In this document: piece after piece, positions 34,984-43,169 of the stretch
How positions within the stretch are numbered: position 1 is the stretch's first letter
How the letters are laid out: every line of letters starts with the position of its first letter
Source of the DNA: CBDCNP01 sp965222425
Lineage (GTDB): Bacteria > Acidobacteriota > Vicinamibacteria > Marinacidobacterales > DATDRI01
Reading direction: 5' to 3'
DNA length: 64,000 bases
Assembly: GCA_965222425.1 (NCBI GenBank)
Contig: CBDCTW010000020.1
Location: 1 to 64,000, forward strand
Notes under the pieces: generated by a model
The model's input: only the letters and a program-made list of their open reading frames with translations
Database searches by the model: none
Told to the model about the DNA's origin: nothing
Made by a program: the position numbers and the translations under genes

Positions 34984-36314
34984 CCGGCAAAGCCCAAGAG
35001 CTTCGGCAAATTCTCCGTGACGGCGCGCTCCGCCTCCTCTTGGCGCGGCGCGAGTGCAACCACGTCGAGCTTGCCGGAACGCTCGAGCGGCCCGACGTTG
35101 TAGAAGATGAACCGACCCCTGCGCTCCGCGGGATCGTAGAGCTCGTCCCCCGCCAATTGCAGAATCTCGGCGAATCTCGCTCCCACGAGCTTCTCGTGCA
35201 CGAAATCCTGCGCGCGATAGGGAGGACGATGCCGGGACGTGAGCCTGTCGACGAGAGCCATGGGTATGCTCGTTCCACCCCAACGCCCGTTGCACTCGGT
35301 AAATCGGATGACGTCCTCGTCGAGAACGAGGAAATCGAACGAGCAACGCCCCACGTAGCCGATCTCCTGAAGTGCGCCGGCTACGGCGAGACTCGCCTTC
35401 GAAAGCCGCGCGTCGATGGACGGGCCAAGGCCCGACGGACGGCTTCCCACGAAAACCTTCTCCTCACCTTCCAGGATCTGCTCGTAGATGCCCTCGACGA
35501 GGGGCGCGCCCTTGCCTCGCGGCGGAATCCAGGTTTGCGTCGACGGCGACCGCTCCGTATCTTCCCAGGCAACGGCGAGCACCTCCTCCTTTCCGTCCCA
35601 CTCGGTGCGCTCGAGAAACTCTCGGACGATATGAACGACCTCCTCTTCGTCCCGACCGCGCAACTGACGGGCGTCGAAGACCTGGTTGCCCATTCCCGAG
35701 GCACAACAGCTACGCTTGAGACCAACCCTTTGGTGGTCGGAGGCGAGCCGCGAGAGGTTGCGGGCAATGGCCTCGGCTGAGCCCGCAAACAACGTCGGTC
35801 CGATCCACTCTCGACCGAGGACACTCGCTACGAGCTCTGTGAAGCGCTTCTTGTCGTTCGCGATCCAGGTCACGGGCGGCGGGGGTCCGATGACGCGCAC
35901 CGATGCCTGGGTGTCTCGCGCCAGACGAGCGGCAAGCTCCCAGACGGGATCGATACTCATGTAGGGATGTAGAAGCACCTCGCCCGCGTCCCTCGCCCAG
36001 GCCGCGATCCTTTCGTACGCGCTGCCGCTGGAGCAGGCTCGAGCTACCTCGATCGGCTCGCCCACCGGATCGGCGAGCACGAGCCCCGGGCGTCCGAGAC
36101 CCAGGATCTTCCGGCAGTACTCCTCGTAATCTTCCGTCGGTGGAGTCACCGTCGCAAAGAGATCGCCGTCTCCGGCGCGGGTTCGCGCGCGGTGCTGATA
36201 GGCCTCGACGCCAGCGATATTGACGAGAAAGGGGATCGCGGAAACGTCGTCGAGGTAGAGCGTAGGGAGCCCTCGGTCGCCCGTCCATAGGTGGGCTTCG
36301 AGCTCGTTCGGCAT
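34980..36314 (-). CDS. ATP-grasp-like ligase of unknown substrate
   Basis: 444 residues. The N-terminal third has a pre-ATP-grasp character (AHLWTGDRGLPTLYLDD, then HRARTRAGDGDLFATV). The middle has VTWIANDKKRFTELV, the usual approach to the nucleotide site. The C-terminal part carries GYVGRCSFDFLVLDEDV and FTECNGRWGGTSIP, with the Glu/Asn metal ligands of ATP-grasp enzymes. It should form an amide or thioester by ATP-driven carboxylate activation. It converges on the PLP pseudogene with a 4-base overlap of stop regions. Frame and length are intact. Pathway unknown. Confidence 0.75.
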   Translation of the reverse strand: MPNELEAHLWTGDRGLPTLYLDDVSAIPFLVNIAGVEAYQHRARTRAGDGDLFATVTPPTEDYEEYCRKILGLGRPGLVLADPVGEPIEVARACSSGSAYERIAAWARDAGEVLLHPYMSIDPVWELAARLARDTQASVRVIGPPPPVTWIANDKKRFTELVASVLGREWIGPTLFAGSAEAIARNLSRLASDHQRVGLKRSCCASGMGNQVFDARQLRGRDEEEVVHIVREFLERTEWDGKEEVLAVAWEDTERSPSTQTWIPPRGKGAPLVEGIYEQILEGEEKVFVGSRPSGLGPSIDARLSKASLAVAGALQEIGYVGRCSFDFLVLDEDVIRFTECNGRWGGTSIPMALVDRLTSRHRPPYRAQDFVHEKLVGARFAEILQLAGDELYDPAERRGRFIFYNVGPLERSGKLDVVALAPRQEEAERAVTENLPKLLGFAG

Positions 36315-36334
36315 GAGGCTACAATCCTAGCACC

Positions 36335-36528
36335 ATGCAAAGATTCGCCCTGTACCTTCAGGACAAACACCAGCTTTCCGACTGCATCCGCTATGCGAAA
36401 TATGCGGAAGAAAACGGATTCGAAGCCGTCTGGCAGGCGGAGAGCCCGACGAGCTCGTCCTCGGGATCACCGCGACGGGAACCCTGCGGAAGAGCACAAG
36501 CGGGTTCAGGAGTACAGAGATGAGAGCG
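36335..36528 (+). pseudogene. Luciferase-like (LLM) flavin monooxygenase, fused remnants
   Basis: The start MQRFALYLQDKHQLSDCIRY and KYAEENGFEAVWQAE is the first strand-helix unit of an F420/FMN LLM-class barrel. After about 38 codons the text jumps in another frame to a C-terminal-like DELVLGITATG and a KRVQEYRDE helix. The central barrel has been deleted. A family B fragment follows. The gene starts 20 bp from the ATP-grasp start, in the opposite direction. Confidence 0.6.
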
Positions 36529-36619
36529 CGAACCAACGACGAAATCATGCCGGCATGGTGCTGGCAGACCGGAGATTAATCAAGTTTGGTGCGCGCGGAT
36601 GAATAAATAGAAGGCACAG
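36529..36619 (+). repeat. Fragment of short repeat family B
   Basis: The distal half, ending AATAAATAGAAGGCACA at 36619. It separates the LLM remnant from the symporter remnant. Confidence 0.75.
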
Positions 36620-36620
36620 G

Positions 36621-36803
36621 ATGGTCATCGTCCTTTATCTCGCCGGGATGATTGCGCTCAGCGTCTATCTCGCACGGGGCCAAACCAGCGAAGCCGATTA
36701 CTACGTCGGCGGCCGCAACCTACCCTGGTGGGCGGTCGGTATTTCCACCATGGCGACTCAATCGAGCGCCATCAGCTTCATCTCTATTCCCGCTTTCGTG
36801 GCG
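36621..36803 (+). pseudogene. Sodium:solute symporter (SSS) N-terminal fragment
   Basis: About 60 codons begin at the repeat border: a first membrane helix (VIVLYLAGMIALSVYLARG), then SEADYYVGGRNLPWWAVG and MATQSSAISFISIPAFVA. The latter blocks are the classical SSS opening, with the sodium-site Ser residues. The remaining 11 or so helices are missing. 36804-36893 holds nothing recognisable. Confidence 0.7.
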
Positions 36804-36893
36804 GGGAAGGCGGGGCCTGCATCAGAGGAGGAGTTGGGCCGCGGCCCGTTTCGTGCGACAATACCTATAACTTCCCTGACGGAAAGGAAAAAC

Positions 36894-37059
36894 GGTGCTT
36901 CCGTCATTAAGCGTTGGTGCGATGACGCTAAGACTCTACGGTGCATTAAATTACAGCCAAAATAGCGTTCGTGACCTTCGCTGCGCGCTAAATGGAGCAT
37001 AAGCGCCTCTTTTGCAACGGGATACGTACACATCACCAACAGTAAACAGCGCAAGCACC
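36894..37059 (-). repeat. 166-bp MITE-like repeat, family D
   Basis: The fifth complete copy, same orientation as 28628-28793. A second partial end (CACCAACACTTCATGGCGG) follows at 37060-37122. Confidence 0.85.
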
Positions 37060-37150
37060 GTTCAAACTCTAGCACGCGAACGGGTTACGCGGCAGCCACC
37101 AACACTTCATGGCGGAAGCACCAAGGAACGTCTTCATAAGTTGTTCTCCG

Positions 37151-37801
37151 CTATTGGTTGGCTGTTAGTTCAACGTACCGCGCAAGGCGAGATAGCTCCT
37201 GGTCGTCGACATACTTGCCGATCTCTCGCCGGAACTGCTCCATGCTGCGGTAAGGCCGGTACTCCATGAACTCGTGTAGCATGCGTTTTCCAACGCCTGG
37301 GATACTGAGGATGTCGTCTTCGGACGCTTTGTTGAGATCGATGGGGACGAACACGTACTGCTCCAATTGTGCCAACTCTTCGTCATCTACGTACTTGCCG
37401 ATCTCCCGCCGGAACTGTACGAGCGCTCGATAGGGTCGGTACTCTTCGAACTCGTGGGCCATGCGTGGGCCGATATCGGGAACGAGAAGGATCTCCTCGC
37501 GACTCGCGGTGTTGAGATTGATAGGGACGAAGAGCCGCGGGTAGAGCTCCTTGAGCTGTTCTTCGCTAAGGGAATCCTTGAGAACGCGATGGAGCGCGAG
37601 CATGTCGAGGTAGGGGCGTCCCACATGGATCGATTCCGCGAGCTTCTCGTCGAGGTGTGGCAGGCCGGCAAGCTCTTCCTTCCCGGCGAGGTTGGGATTG
37701 ACGACCCCGCCATTGGTGCCGACTTGGGCGAATGCCTCTCCGGCATGAAGCGCGAGGGAGAGCGTGAAAAAAGTTGCAAGATGATTCGGTCGAAAATCCA
37801 A
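37151..37801 (-). CDS. Helix-hairpin-helix (ComEA-like) secreted protein
   Basis: About 216 residues from TTG 37801, chosen because AGGAG lies 7 bases upstream and the previous gene ends at 37804. A signal peptide (HLATFFTLSLALHAGEAFA) is followed by two tandem HhH modules. These are INLNTASREEILLVPDIGPR and IDLNKASEDDILSIPGVGKR, each with the GIG-type hairpin, and each is followed by a repeated YRPYRxxxQFRREIGKYVDD segment. HhH domains bind DNA non-specifically; a periplasmic DNA-binding role as in competence is possible but not shown. It forms a two-gene operon with the upstream membrane protein. Confidence 0.75.
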   Translation of the reverse strand: MDFRPNHLATFFTLSLALHAGEAFAQVGTNGGVVNPNLAGKEELAGLPHLDEKLAESIHVGRPYLDMLALHRVLKDSLSEEQLKELYPRLFVPINLNTASREEILLVPDIGPRMAHEFEEYRPYRALVQFRREIGKYVDDEELAQLEQYVFVPIDLNKASEDDILSIPGVGKRMLHEFMEYRPYRSMEQFRREIGKYVDDQELSRLARYVELTANQ

Positions 37802-37803
37802 AA

Positions 37804-38235
37804 TCAGTCTCCTAAGGAAAATCTGTACGTCGAGGCTAGGCCCAGAAGCCCGAGATGGGTCATCGTCGCCGGGGCGATCACGGGGAGGGCGCCGGTCAAT
37901 GCCTCCCGAACCAACTCCACGCCCGCAAGGGACGGGAACATCTCGAGTTCGAACTCGAGGTTGGCTCGGAAGTGCAAATAGAGGCCCACCACCCCACTCA
38001 GAACGAACAAGAACATCAGGACTCGGAATACGAGGAAGCTGGCGGACCGCGGCTGGCCGACGATCCATATAAGTGCGAGCAGCCCGAGCCCGAGTAGGAT
38101 CAAGGGCACGAGCTGCAGCCGATCCTCGGTATGACCTAAGAAGAGGAGTTCGCCCCCGGTCCCAAGTGTGCCAACGGCGAACAACAAGAACAGTAGGCGG
38201 CGCAGTCCTCTCATCGAGTCGGTCTCAGTGTCCAT
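37804..38235 (-). CDS. Small membrane protein of unknown function
   Basis: About 143 residues from ATG 38235; the frame is open 21 codons further upstream, but that part is hydrophilic. Four membrane helices are visible: LRRLLFLLFAVGTLG, LVPLILLGLGLLALIWIVG, FLVFRVLMFLFVLSGVVGLY and a final THLGLLGLA segment. The helices alternate with short loops. Its stop lies 3 bp before the TTG start of the HhH gene. I do not recognise the family. Confidence 0.65.
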   Translation of the reverse strand: MDTETDSMRGLRRLLFLLFAVGTLGTGGELLFLGHTEDRLQLVPLILLGLGLLALIWIVGQPRSASFLVFRVLMFLFVLSGVVGLYLHFRANLEFELEMFPSLAGVELVREALTGALPVIAPATMTHLGLLGLASTYRFSLGD

Positions 38236-38329
38236 GGTGTCGGCGGTCCAATTATGAAAAATGAAATCCACTTTCAGTGCAGCGCCAATACAAAGCATGA
38301 CTCGGGGGCGAAGTCAAGACGAAAATGAA

Positions 38330-38412
38330 TGCCTTGGTGCACAACTCCGATAGAGGCCGAGAGCTCGCTTGGCCCCGACTCCCATCATCCGATCATCTCG
38401 CTATCAGGCATC
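38330..38412 (-). mobile_element. Right-end fragment of IS5-type element (TGCCTTGGTGCA)
   Basis: 83 bp matching, inverted, the right end of the element at 39630-40716 (40634-40716). Together with that element it brackets the IS256 copy. Confidence 0.8.
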
Positions 38413-39629
38413 CACTCCCGAGTTATAACCAGAAGTTGTGGATCGCCTGAATGAGAAAGGCGGCGTATCCTTCCATGTAAGACAAAGGCCAAACCGGTTT
38501 TAGCGAACCGGAGGAAGGAAACGCCACCGATGCTGAGGATACAAGATCCACCGAAGGAAACGAAACATGAGGAAGTCGGGACTGCGCTCGATGAGCTGGC
38601 TCGTGAGGGGGCGCGTCGAATGTTGATGACGGCGCTGGAGGAGGAAGTCGGAGACTACATCGAAAGCCACTCTCCGGAACGAGACGAGAACGGACACGCG
38701 AGCGTAGTCCGCAACGGTCGAGCTCGAGCCCGCAAAGTGACGATGGGCTGCGGAACGATGGAAGTCGAGGCGCCGCGAGTCAACGACAAGCGGGTGATCG
38801 ATGGAGAACGTCAGCGCTTCACGAGCAGCATCTTACCTCCGTATATGCGTCGCTCCCCGAAGGTGAGTGAGGTTTTGCCGTTGCTGTACTTGCGCGGATT
38901 GTCGACGAACGATTTCGGGCCTGCGCTGAAGAAGCTGCTGGGCGAGGAGGCTTCGGGGCTTTCGTCGACGGCGATCACGAGGCTGACGGCGAAATGGCAG
39001 TCGGAGTACGAAGAGTTTCGGAAACGAGACTTGAGCCGCGAGGATTACGCGTACATCTGGGTCGACGGCGTTCACTTCAATGTTCGTCTCGAAGACGACA
39101 GGCTTTGCACCCTTGTCGTTCTTGGTGTTCGGGCGGATGGGACGAAGGAGCTGCTCGCGGTGGAGGACGGTTATCGAGAGAGCGAGGAGAGCTGGGCGTA
39201 CGTGCTGAGGGAACTAGATCGCCGCGGGATGAAACCTCCTCTTCTCGCCATCGGAGACGGCGCCTTGGGATTCTGGGCTGCGGTTCGAAACGTATGGCCG
39301 GAAACCCGTCACCAGTTGTGCTGCGTTCACAAGACAAAAAACGTCCTCGACAAGCTACCGAGGCGTCTTCATGGCCGTGTGAAGAGCGCCCTGAACGAGA
39401 TCGTCAAGGCTGAGACCAGGGAGCAGGCGGAAGAAGCTCTTGAGCGGTTCGAATCGGACTACGGGGCCAAGTACCCCAAGGCTGTCGCATCCCTGACCAA
39501 GCACCAGGACAAACTCCTGACGTTCTACGATTTCCCCGCCGAGCACTGGGAGCACATCCGAACCGCCAACCCCATCGAGTCGGCGTTCGCCACGGTGCGA
39601 CTCCGGCAGAGAGTTACCGGTGCTTCCGT
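38413..39629 (+). mobile_element. IS256-family element, interrupted by an IS5-type insertion
   Basis: Contains a nearly complete Mutator-type transposase. The right part is cut at 39629 by the TGCCTTGGTGCA end of an IS5-type element, and the remaining 3' part is not found downstream of that element. The left boundary is not defined. Confidence 0.75.
38530..39629 (+). pseudogene. IS256-family transposase, 3'-truncated
   Basis: About 366 native codons. Asp-1 is in YIWVDGVHFNVRLED, Asp-2 in LLAIGDGALGFWAAV, then HQLCCVHKTKNVLDKLP, and the Glu in TANPIESAFATVRLRQ. All three catalytic residues lie before the break, but the last 40 or so residues are replaced by IS5-encoded sequence ending at 39699. 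An ATG at 38530 follows a GGAGGAAGGAAA ribosome site. The truncated protein is probably inactive. Confidence 0.88.
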
Positions 39630-40716
39630 TGCCTTGGTGCACAACTCGCGATCTCGGTCCACAATTGTCCTGTACTCGCGGATACGAGGTTCCCCATGAG
39701 CATTTTCAAACGCACTCAGCGGAAGTATGTGAAGAAGGCCTGTCGCGTGAGGAATTGGCGTGAATATGAGTCGGGTCTACGCAACCGCGGGAGCCTGACC
39801 GTCTGGATCTCGCTCACCGCCGGCAAGCTTGTGAACTGGGACGCGCCCCGGCCAAGGAGGAGGAAACCGGGCCGTCAACGCAAGTACTCGAACCACGCCA
39901 TCGAGACGGCTGTCACCCTGGGCATGGTGTTTCATCTGTCATCTAGGCAGAGCGAGGGATTGCTGCGGTCGTTGTTCGCTCTGATGAAGCTAGACAATGA
40001 TGTGCCCGATCACACCACGATCTCGAGGCGCAAGCCGAAGCTGGGTAAGGTCCCCTTCTACCAAGTCAAGCAGAAGACGCCGTTGCACATCTTGATCGAC
40101 AGCAGCGGTCTCGCTGTCCACGCCGGCCAGCTGCGCAGAGCACAAAAGAGCAGGGACTATCGCAAGCTCCATCTGTGTGTCGACGAGCAGAGTGGCGAAG
40201 TCGTCGCCGGCGAGCTGACGAGCAAAAGAGCCCGCGATTCATCGCGGGTTGCATCGCTTGTCGGACAGAGCGACAGTCCCATCTCATCGGCCAGAGCTGA
40301 CACCGCATACGACGCCGGCGGCGTCTATGAGGCAATCGAGAATCACAGCGCTCATCGCTCGCCGAGGGTGCTGATACCGCCGCGCAAGGGCGCCCTGCTC
40401 GCATCGGGGCCGGCGAGCAGCCGACAGCGCAATCGCAACATTGCAGCACAAGCTCGGCTCGGCAAACGAAAGTGGCACACAGAATCGGGCTACAGCAAAC
40501 GGAGCAAAGTCGAAACAACGTTCCATCGCTACAAGGCTATCGTGGGCTCAGCGATGCGAGCGAGAGGGTTGGCGGCACAGAGAGTTGAGGCAAGGATCGG
40601 GTGCAAGATTCTCAACACCATCACGGCGCTCGGGATGCCTGATAGCGAGATGATCGGATGATGGGAGTCGGGGCCAAGCGAGCTCTCGGCCTCTATCGAA
40701 GTTGTGCACCAAGGCA
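39630..40716 (+). mobile_element. IS5-family element, second type, complete (1087 bp)
   Basis: Inverted ends TGCCTTGGTGCACAACT and its complement at 40716, with one intact transposase gene. Related fragments are at 38330-38412 and, as a 114-bp derivative, at 20500-20613. Confidence 0.9.
39696..40661 (+). CDS. IS5-family transposase (second type)
   Basis: 321 residues. N-terminal basic region (FKRTQRKYVKKACRVRNW), then a DUF4096-like part with AIETAVTLGMVFHLSSRQSE, a DDE core with HILIDSSGLAVHAG (first Asp), SSARADTAYDAGGVY (second Asp), and KRSKVETTFHRYKAIVG (Glu). It is a distant relative of the GGCGTTGTTGCAC-type IS5 transposase; both share the closing ITALGMPD motif region. Intact and possibly active. 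Confidence 0.92.
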   Translation: MSIFKRTQRKYVKKACRVRNWREYESGLRNRGSLTVWISLTAGKLVNWDAPRPRRRKPGRQRKYSNHAIETAVTLGMVFHLSSRQSEGLLRSLFALMKLDNDVPDHTTISRRKPKLGKVPFYQVKQKTPLHILIDSSGLAVHAGQLRRAQKSRDYRKLHLCVDEQSGEVVAGELTSKRARDSSRVASLVGQSDSPISSARADTAYDAGGVYEAIENHSAHRSPRVLIPPRKGALLASGPASSRQRNRNIAAQARLGKRKWHTESGYSKRSKVETTFHRYKAIVGSAMRARGLAAQRVEARIGCKILNTITALGMPDSEMIG

Positions 40717-41032
40717 GGACTTCACCGTCAAAGCGAAATTGAAACGGATCGTGCGCTACAACGTCCGATCCTCTCACAGTCTTTTTGCCTGCGTTCCAAA
40801 TCCAGATAGTGCTAGAAGTGAGCTTTGGAACTGAGGTTCCCCGATACCGAACCTCGACTTCGACTGGAAATACTGCATCGCCGCCACCGATCATTGACAC
40901 ATCGTGGGATTGAAAAGCGATCATGCCTGGAATTTGAGAGCGCCAGTACAAGAACAAGGCCAGCGCCGCACCTCCCGCACCAACAATCGTTCCAACCCAG
41001 CCTTGACTCAAAAAGCGGAGAAATTCCTGCAT
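40717..41032 (-). pseudogene. N-terminal part of an unassigned membrane-anchored protein
   Basis: From ATG 41032: one membrane helix (GTIVGAGGAALALFLYW), then a beta-rich region (MIAFQSHDVSMIGGGD, VFPVEVEVRYRGT). The frame enters the IS5 right end at 40716, so the C-terminus is gone. Family unknown; the remainder is not beyond the IS. Confidence 0.6.
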
Positions 41033-41164
41033 GCCAAGTTCCTATCTATTCGAAAAGCGGTGCGGCTCAGACGATTTCCGAACGCGGTTTCCGTCCATCC
41101 TCGTCGTGGCTATTCATTTGGTGCTCCTGCCATCAAGTGTTGCTACACCGCTAAAGGCATTTGA
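41033..41164. other. Stretch shared in part with 58757-58810
   Basis: 41100-41170 (CATCAAGTGTTGCTAC, then TTTGAATGTTAGTGTC) recurs at 58765-58815. No gene seen. Confidence 0.4.
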
Positions 41165-41310
41165 ATGTTAGTGTCAGTTGGCCTGCTGGTATTGTCAATA
41201 CGGATCTGGGATGGCTGGCTATACCTGGCCGTCATCATCGACCTGTTCTCGCGTCGTACCATTGGCTGGTCGATGCAACCGCACCTACGAACACAGCTTG
41301 CCCTCGAAGC
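41165..41310 (+). mobile_element. IS3-family OrfB internal fragment of another type
   Basis: Encodes IWDGWLYLAVIIDLFSRRTI and GWSMQPHLRTQLALEA, the strand after the first catalytic Asp in IS3/IS911-like transposases. Cut on the right by a family C repeat. Confidence 0.7.
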
Positions 41311-41316
41311 CCGTCC

Positions 41317-41623
41317 TGTGCCAAAACTCGGTCCTTTTGAAAGACCATGGCTGTAATTTAATGCACTGTAAAGTCTTAGTGTCATTTTGCCAACACTTAA
41401 TGGCGGAAGCACCCATGAGGTCTGTGTGAGCGGCAGGGCTGCCCGATCGAACAACGGCTGCCTGACCAACAGTAGGATTTGCACATGGTACGTCATGATG
41501 GATCCGAAGATAACACCCTCGGGCCAGACGATTGTAAAGGCCACGGCCCTTGGCACCATCGCAAAACACAGACGCTAAGCTGCTGATTTATCGGCTATTT
41601 CAAAAGGGCCGAGTTTTGGCACA
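41317..41623 (+). repeat. Composite short repeat, family C (307 bp)
   Basis: Nearly identical to 6626-6933, with the same pair of TGTGCC ends, the embedded half of family D and the rve IS left end. 41624-41817 holds no gene apart from a family F end at 41718-41751. Confidence 0.85.
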
Positions 41624-41817
41624 GGACGGGGAACTCGAATCGCCGACATCGTCTCCGACCCCCAGATCTGGGGCTCGCCACGGGTTGATGACGATCGAAA
41701 CGGCCCCGGCGACGCCGATCTTGAGTTCGTTTGTGTTTTTGGACACAACGAGACAGGCCGCGCCTACGGAGCACCGCGCCAGCCCTCGACCCTACCGCGC
41801 TTCTCCGTACTGCCTTC

Positions 41818-42603
41818 CTAGAGGTCGATGTCGACACCGACTGGGCAGTGGTCGGAGCCCCGCTCGTTGGGCCAGATGAAGGCGTCCTTCAATCGTTCCA
41901 TCGCGCTCGGCGACGCGAGGACGTAGTCGATCCGCCACCCGACGTTCCGCTCGCGCGCGCCGCCCCATTGCCGCCACCAAGTGTAATGGTCCGGCTGGTC
42001 GGGATGCAGGGCGCGAAAGGTGTCCACCCAGCCCGCTTCGAGCCAGCGGTCGAGCTCGACCCGCTCCTCGGGGAGGAACCCGCTGTTCTTGACATTGGAT
42101 TTCGGGCGAGCGAGGTCGATCTCGCGGTGCGCGGTGTTGAAATCCCCGATCACGAGCACTGGACATCGGCGCCGCAGTTGCTGTGCCCGGTCGAACACAG
42201 CCCGATAGAAGTCGAGTTTGTAGCCGACCCGGCTGTTGTCTCGGTCCTTCCCGCTTCCCTTGGGAAAATAGCCGTTTACAACCGCGAACCGCCCGCGATC
42301 GGTCCGGAAGTGAGCAGCGATGAACCGGCCCTCGATATCGAACTGAGGCTCTCCGAGGGAGGTCTCCACTAAAACGGGCCGGAACTTCGAGTAGATGCCG
42401 ACACCACTGTATCCCCGGCGCTCGGCTACCGCGAACGCGGCGTGCCAGTCGGTCGGCGTCCGTGCGGCGGAAGGGATCTCCTCGGGTAGCGCGCGGACCT
42501 CTTGGACGCCGAGGATGTCGGCTCCAGACCGGCCCAAAAAGTCCACGAACCCGCGCCGCACGCAAGCGCGAATCCCATTTACGTTCCAACTCACGACCCG
42601 CAT
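41818..42603 (-). CDS. xth: Exodeoxyribonuclease III
   Basis: 261 residues from ATG 42603; nine further in-frame codons upstream have no ribosome site. It opens MRVVSWNVNGIRA with the metal-site Asn, followed by DILGVQEVRA (Glu), RRGYSGVGIYSK, VNGYFPKGS, CPVLVIGDFNTAHREIDL (Asp-Asn) and the closing RIDYVLASPSA, GSDHCPVGVDIDL with the catalytic Asp-His. It repairs abasic sites and removes 3' blocks. Length and motifs are complete. It stands alone; the divergent upstream neighbour is IS debris. Confidence 0.93.
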   Translation of the reverse strand: MRVVSWNVNGIRACVRRGFVDFLGRSGADILGVQEVRALPEEIPSAARTPTDWHAAFAVAERRGYSGVGIYSKFRPVLVETSLGEPQFDIEGRFIAAHFRTDRGRFAVVNGYFPKGSGKDRDNSRVGYKLDFYRAVFDRAQQLRRRCPVLVIGDFNTAHREIDLARPKSNVKNSGFLPEERVELDRWLEAGWVDTFRALHPDQPDHYTWWRQWGGARERNVGWRIDYVLASPSAMERLKDAFIWPNERGSDHCPVGVDIDL

Positions 42604-43169
42604 CGGTTCGACCTCCGCCACACCAACCACTAGACGTTCGTCAGGCCGCTCTTAGTAGATGGTGTCCCTTCCATAAACTCGAGCTGCATGAGATTGGCAA
42701 ACTGCCTGCAACCAGGACGCTTTGGTCGTCTTCATGTAGGACGTTTTGAGAGCCGGCGTCGGCTCTACTCAGGGGTAGAGGTGTAAGCTGGTGCAAAGTC
42801 CAGCAGCCGTCCCGAGCAGATCGGACTCAAGCAGCGCGTCAAGCAGCGCGTCGAGTGTAATAATAATGGAGACCACCGACCTTTGGAATGGCACTCACTT
42901 TGCCCATTGCTGGCGACTCTACGCGGCGAGGCTCGGGCGCGTCCTTCTCAAGCGACAAATGAGTCCGGCACGAATGATAGTAGTCGACGTATTTGCGTAG
43001 GATTCGCCTCAGGTGCTGCTCGTCGAGGACGATCACATGGTCAAGACACTCACGCCGAATGGAGCCGATCATCCTTTCGACTAATGGATTCTGTCACGGG
43101 GAGCACGGTGCGGTAAGGACCTGCTCGTCGTGCCGAAGCGTCGGGAAGGACAGCTTGCTGTCGGAGGAA
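42604..43169. other. Remnants of a further IS, with a dispersed 85-bp end
   Basis: 42661-42745 recurs inverted at 60838-60923 (TGTCCCTTCCATAAACTCGA), probably an IS end. 42839-43110 on the minus strand encodes the tail of an rve transposase (MIGSIRRECLDHVIVLDEQH, YVDYYHSCRTHLSLEKD), relating to the element at 47470 (shared GGLH end). No host gene. Confidence 0.65.

Noticed and set aside
35000..35780. Continuation of the plus-strand frame past the PLP enzyme stop
   Set aside because: It is antisense to the ATP-grasp gene and follows a frameshift; no family features.
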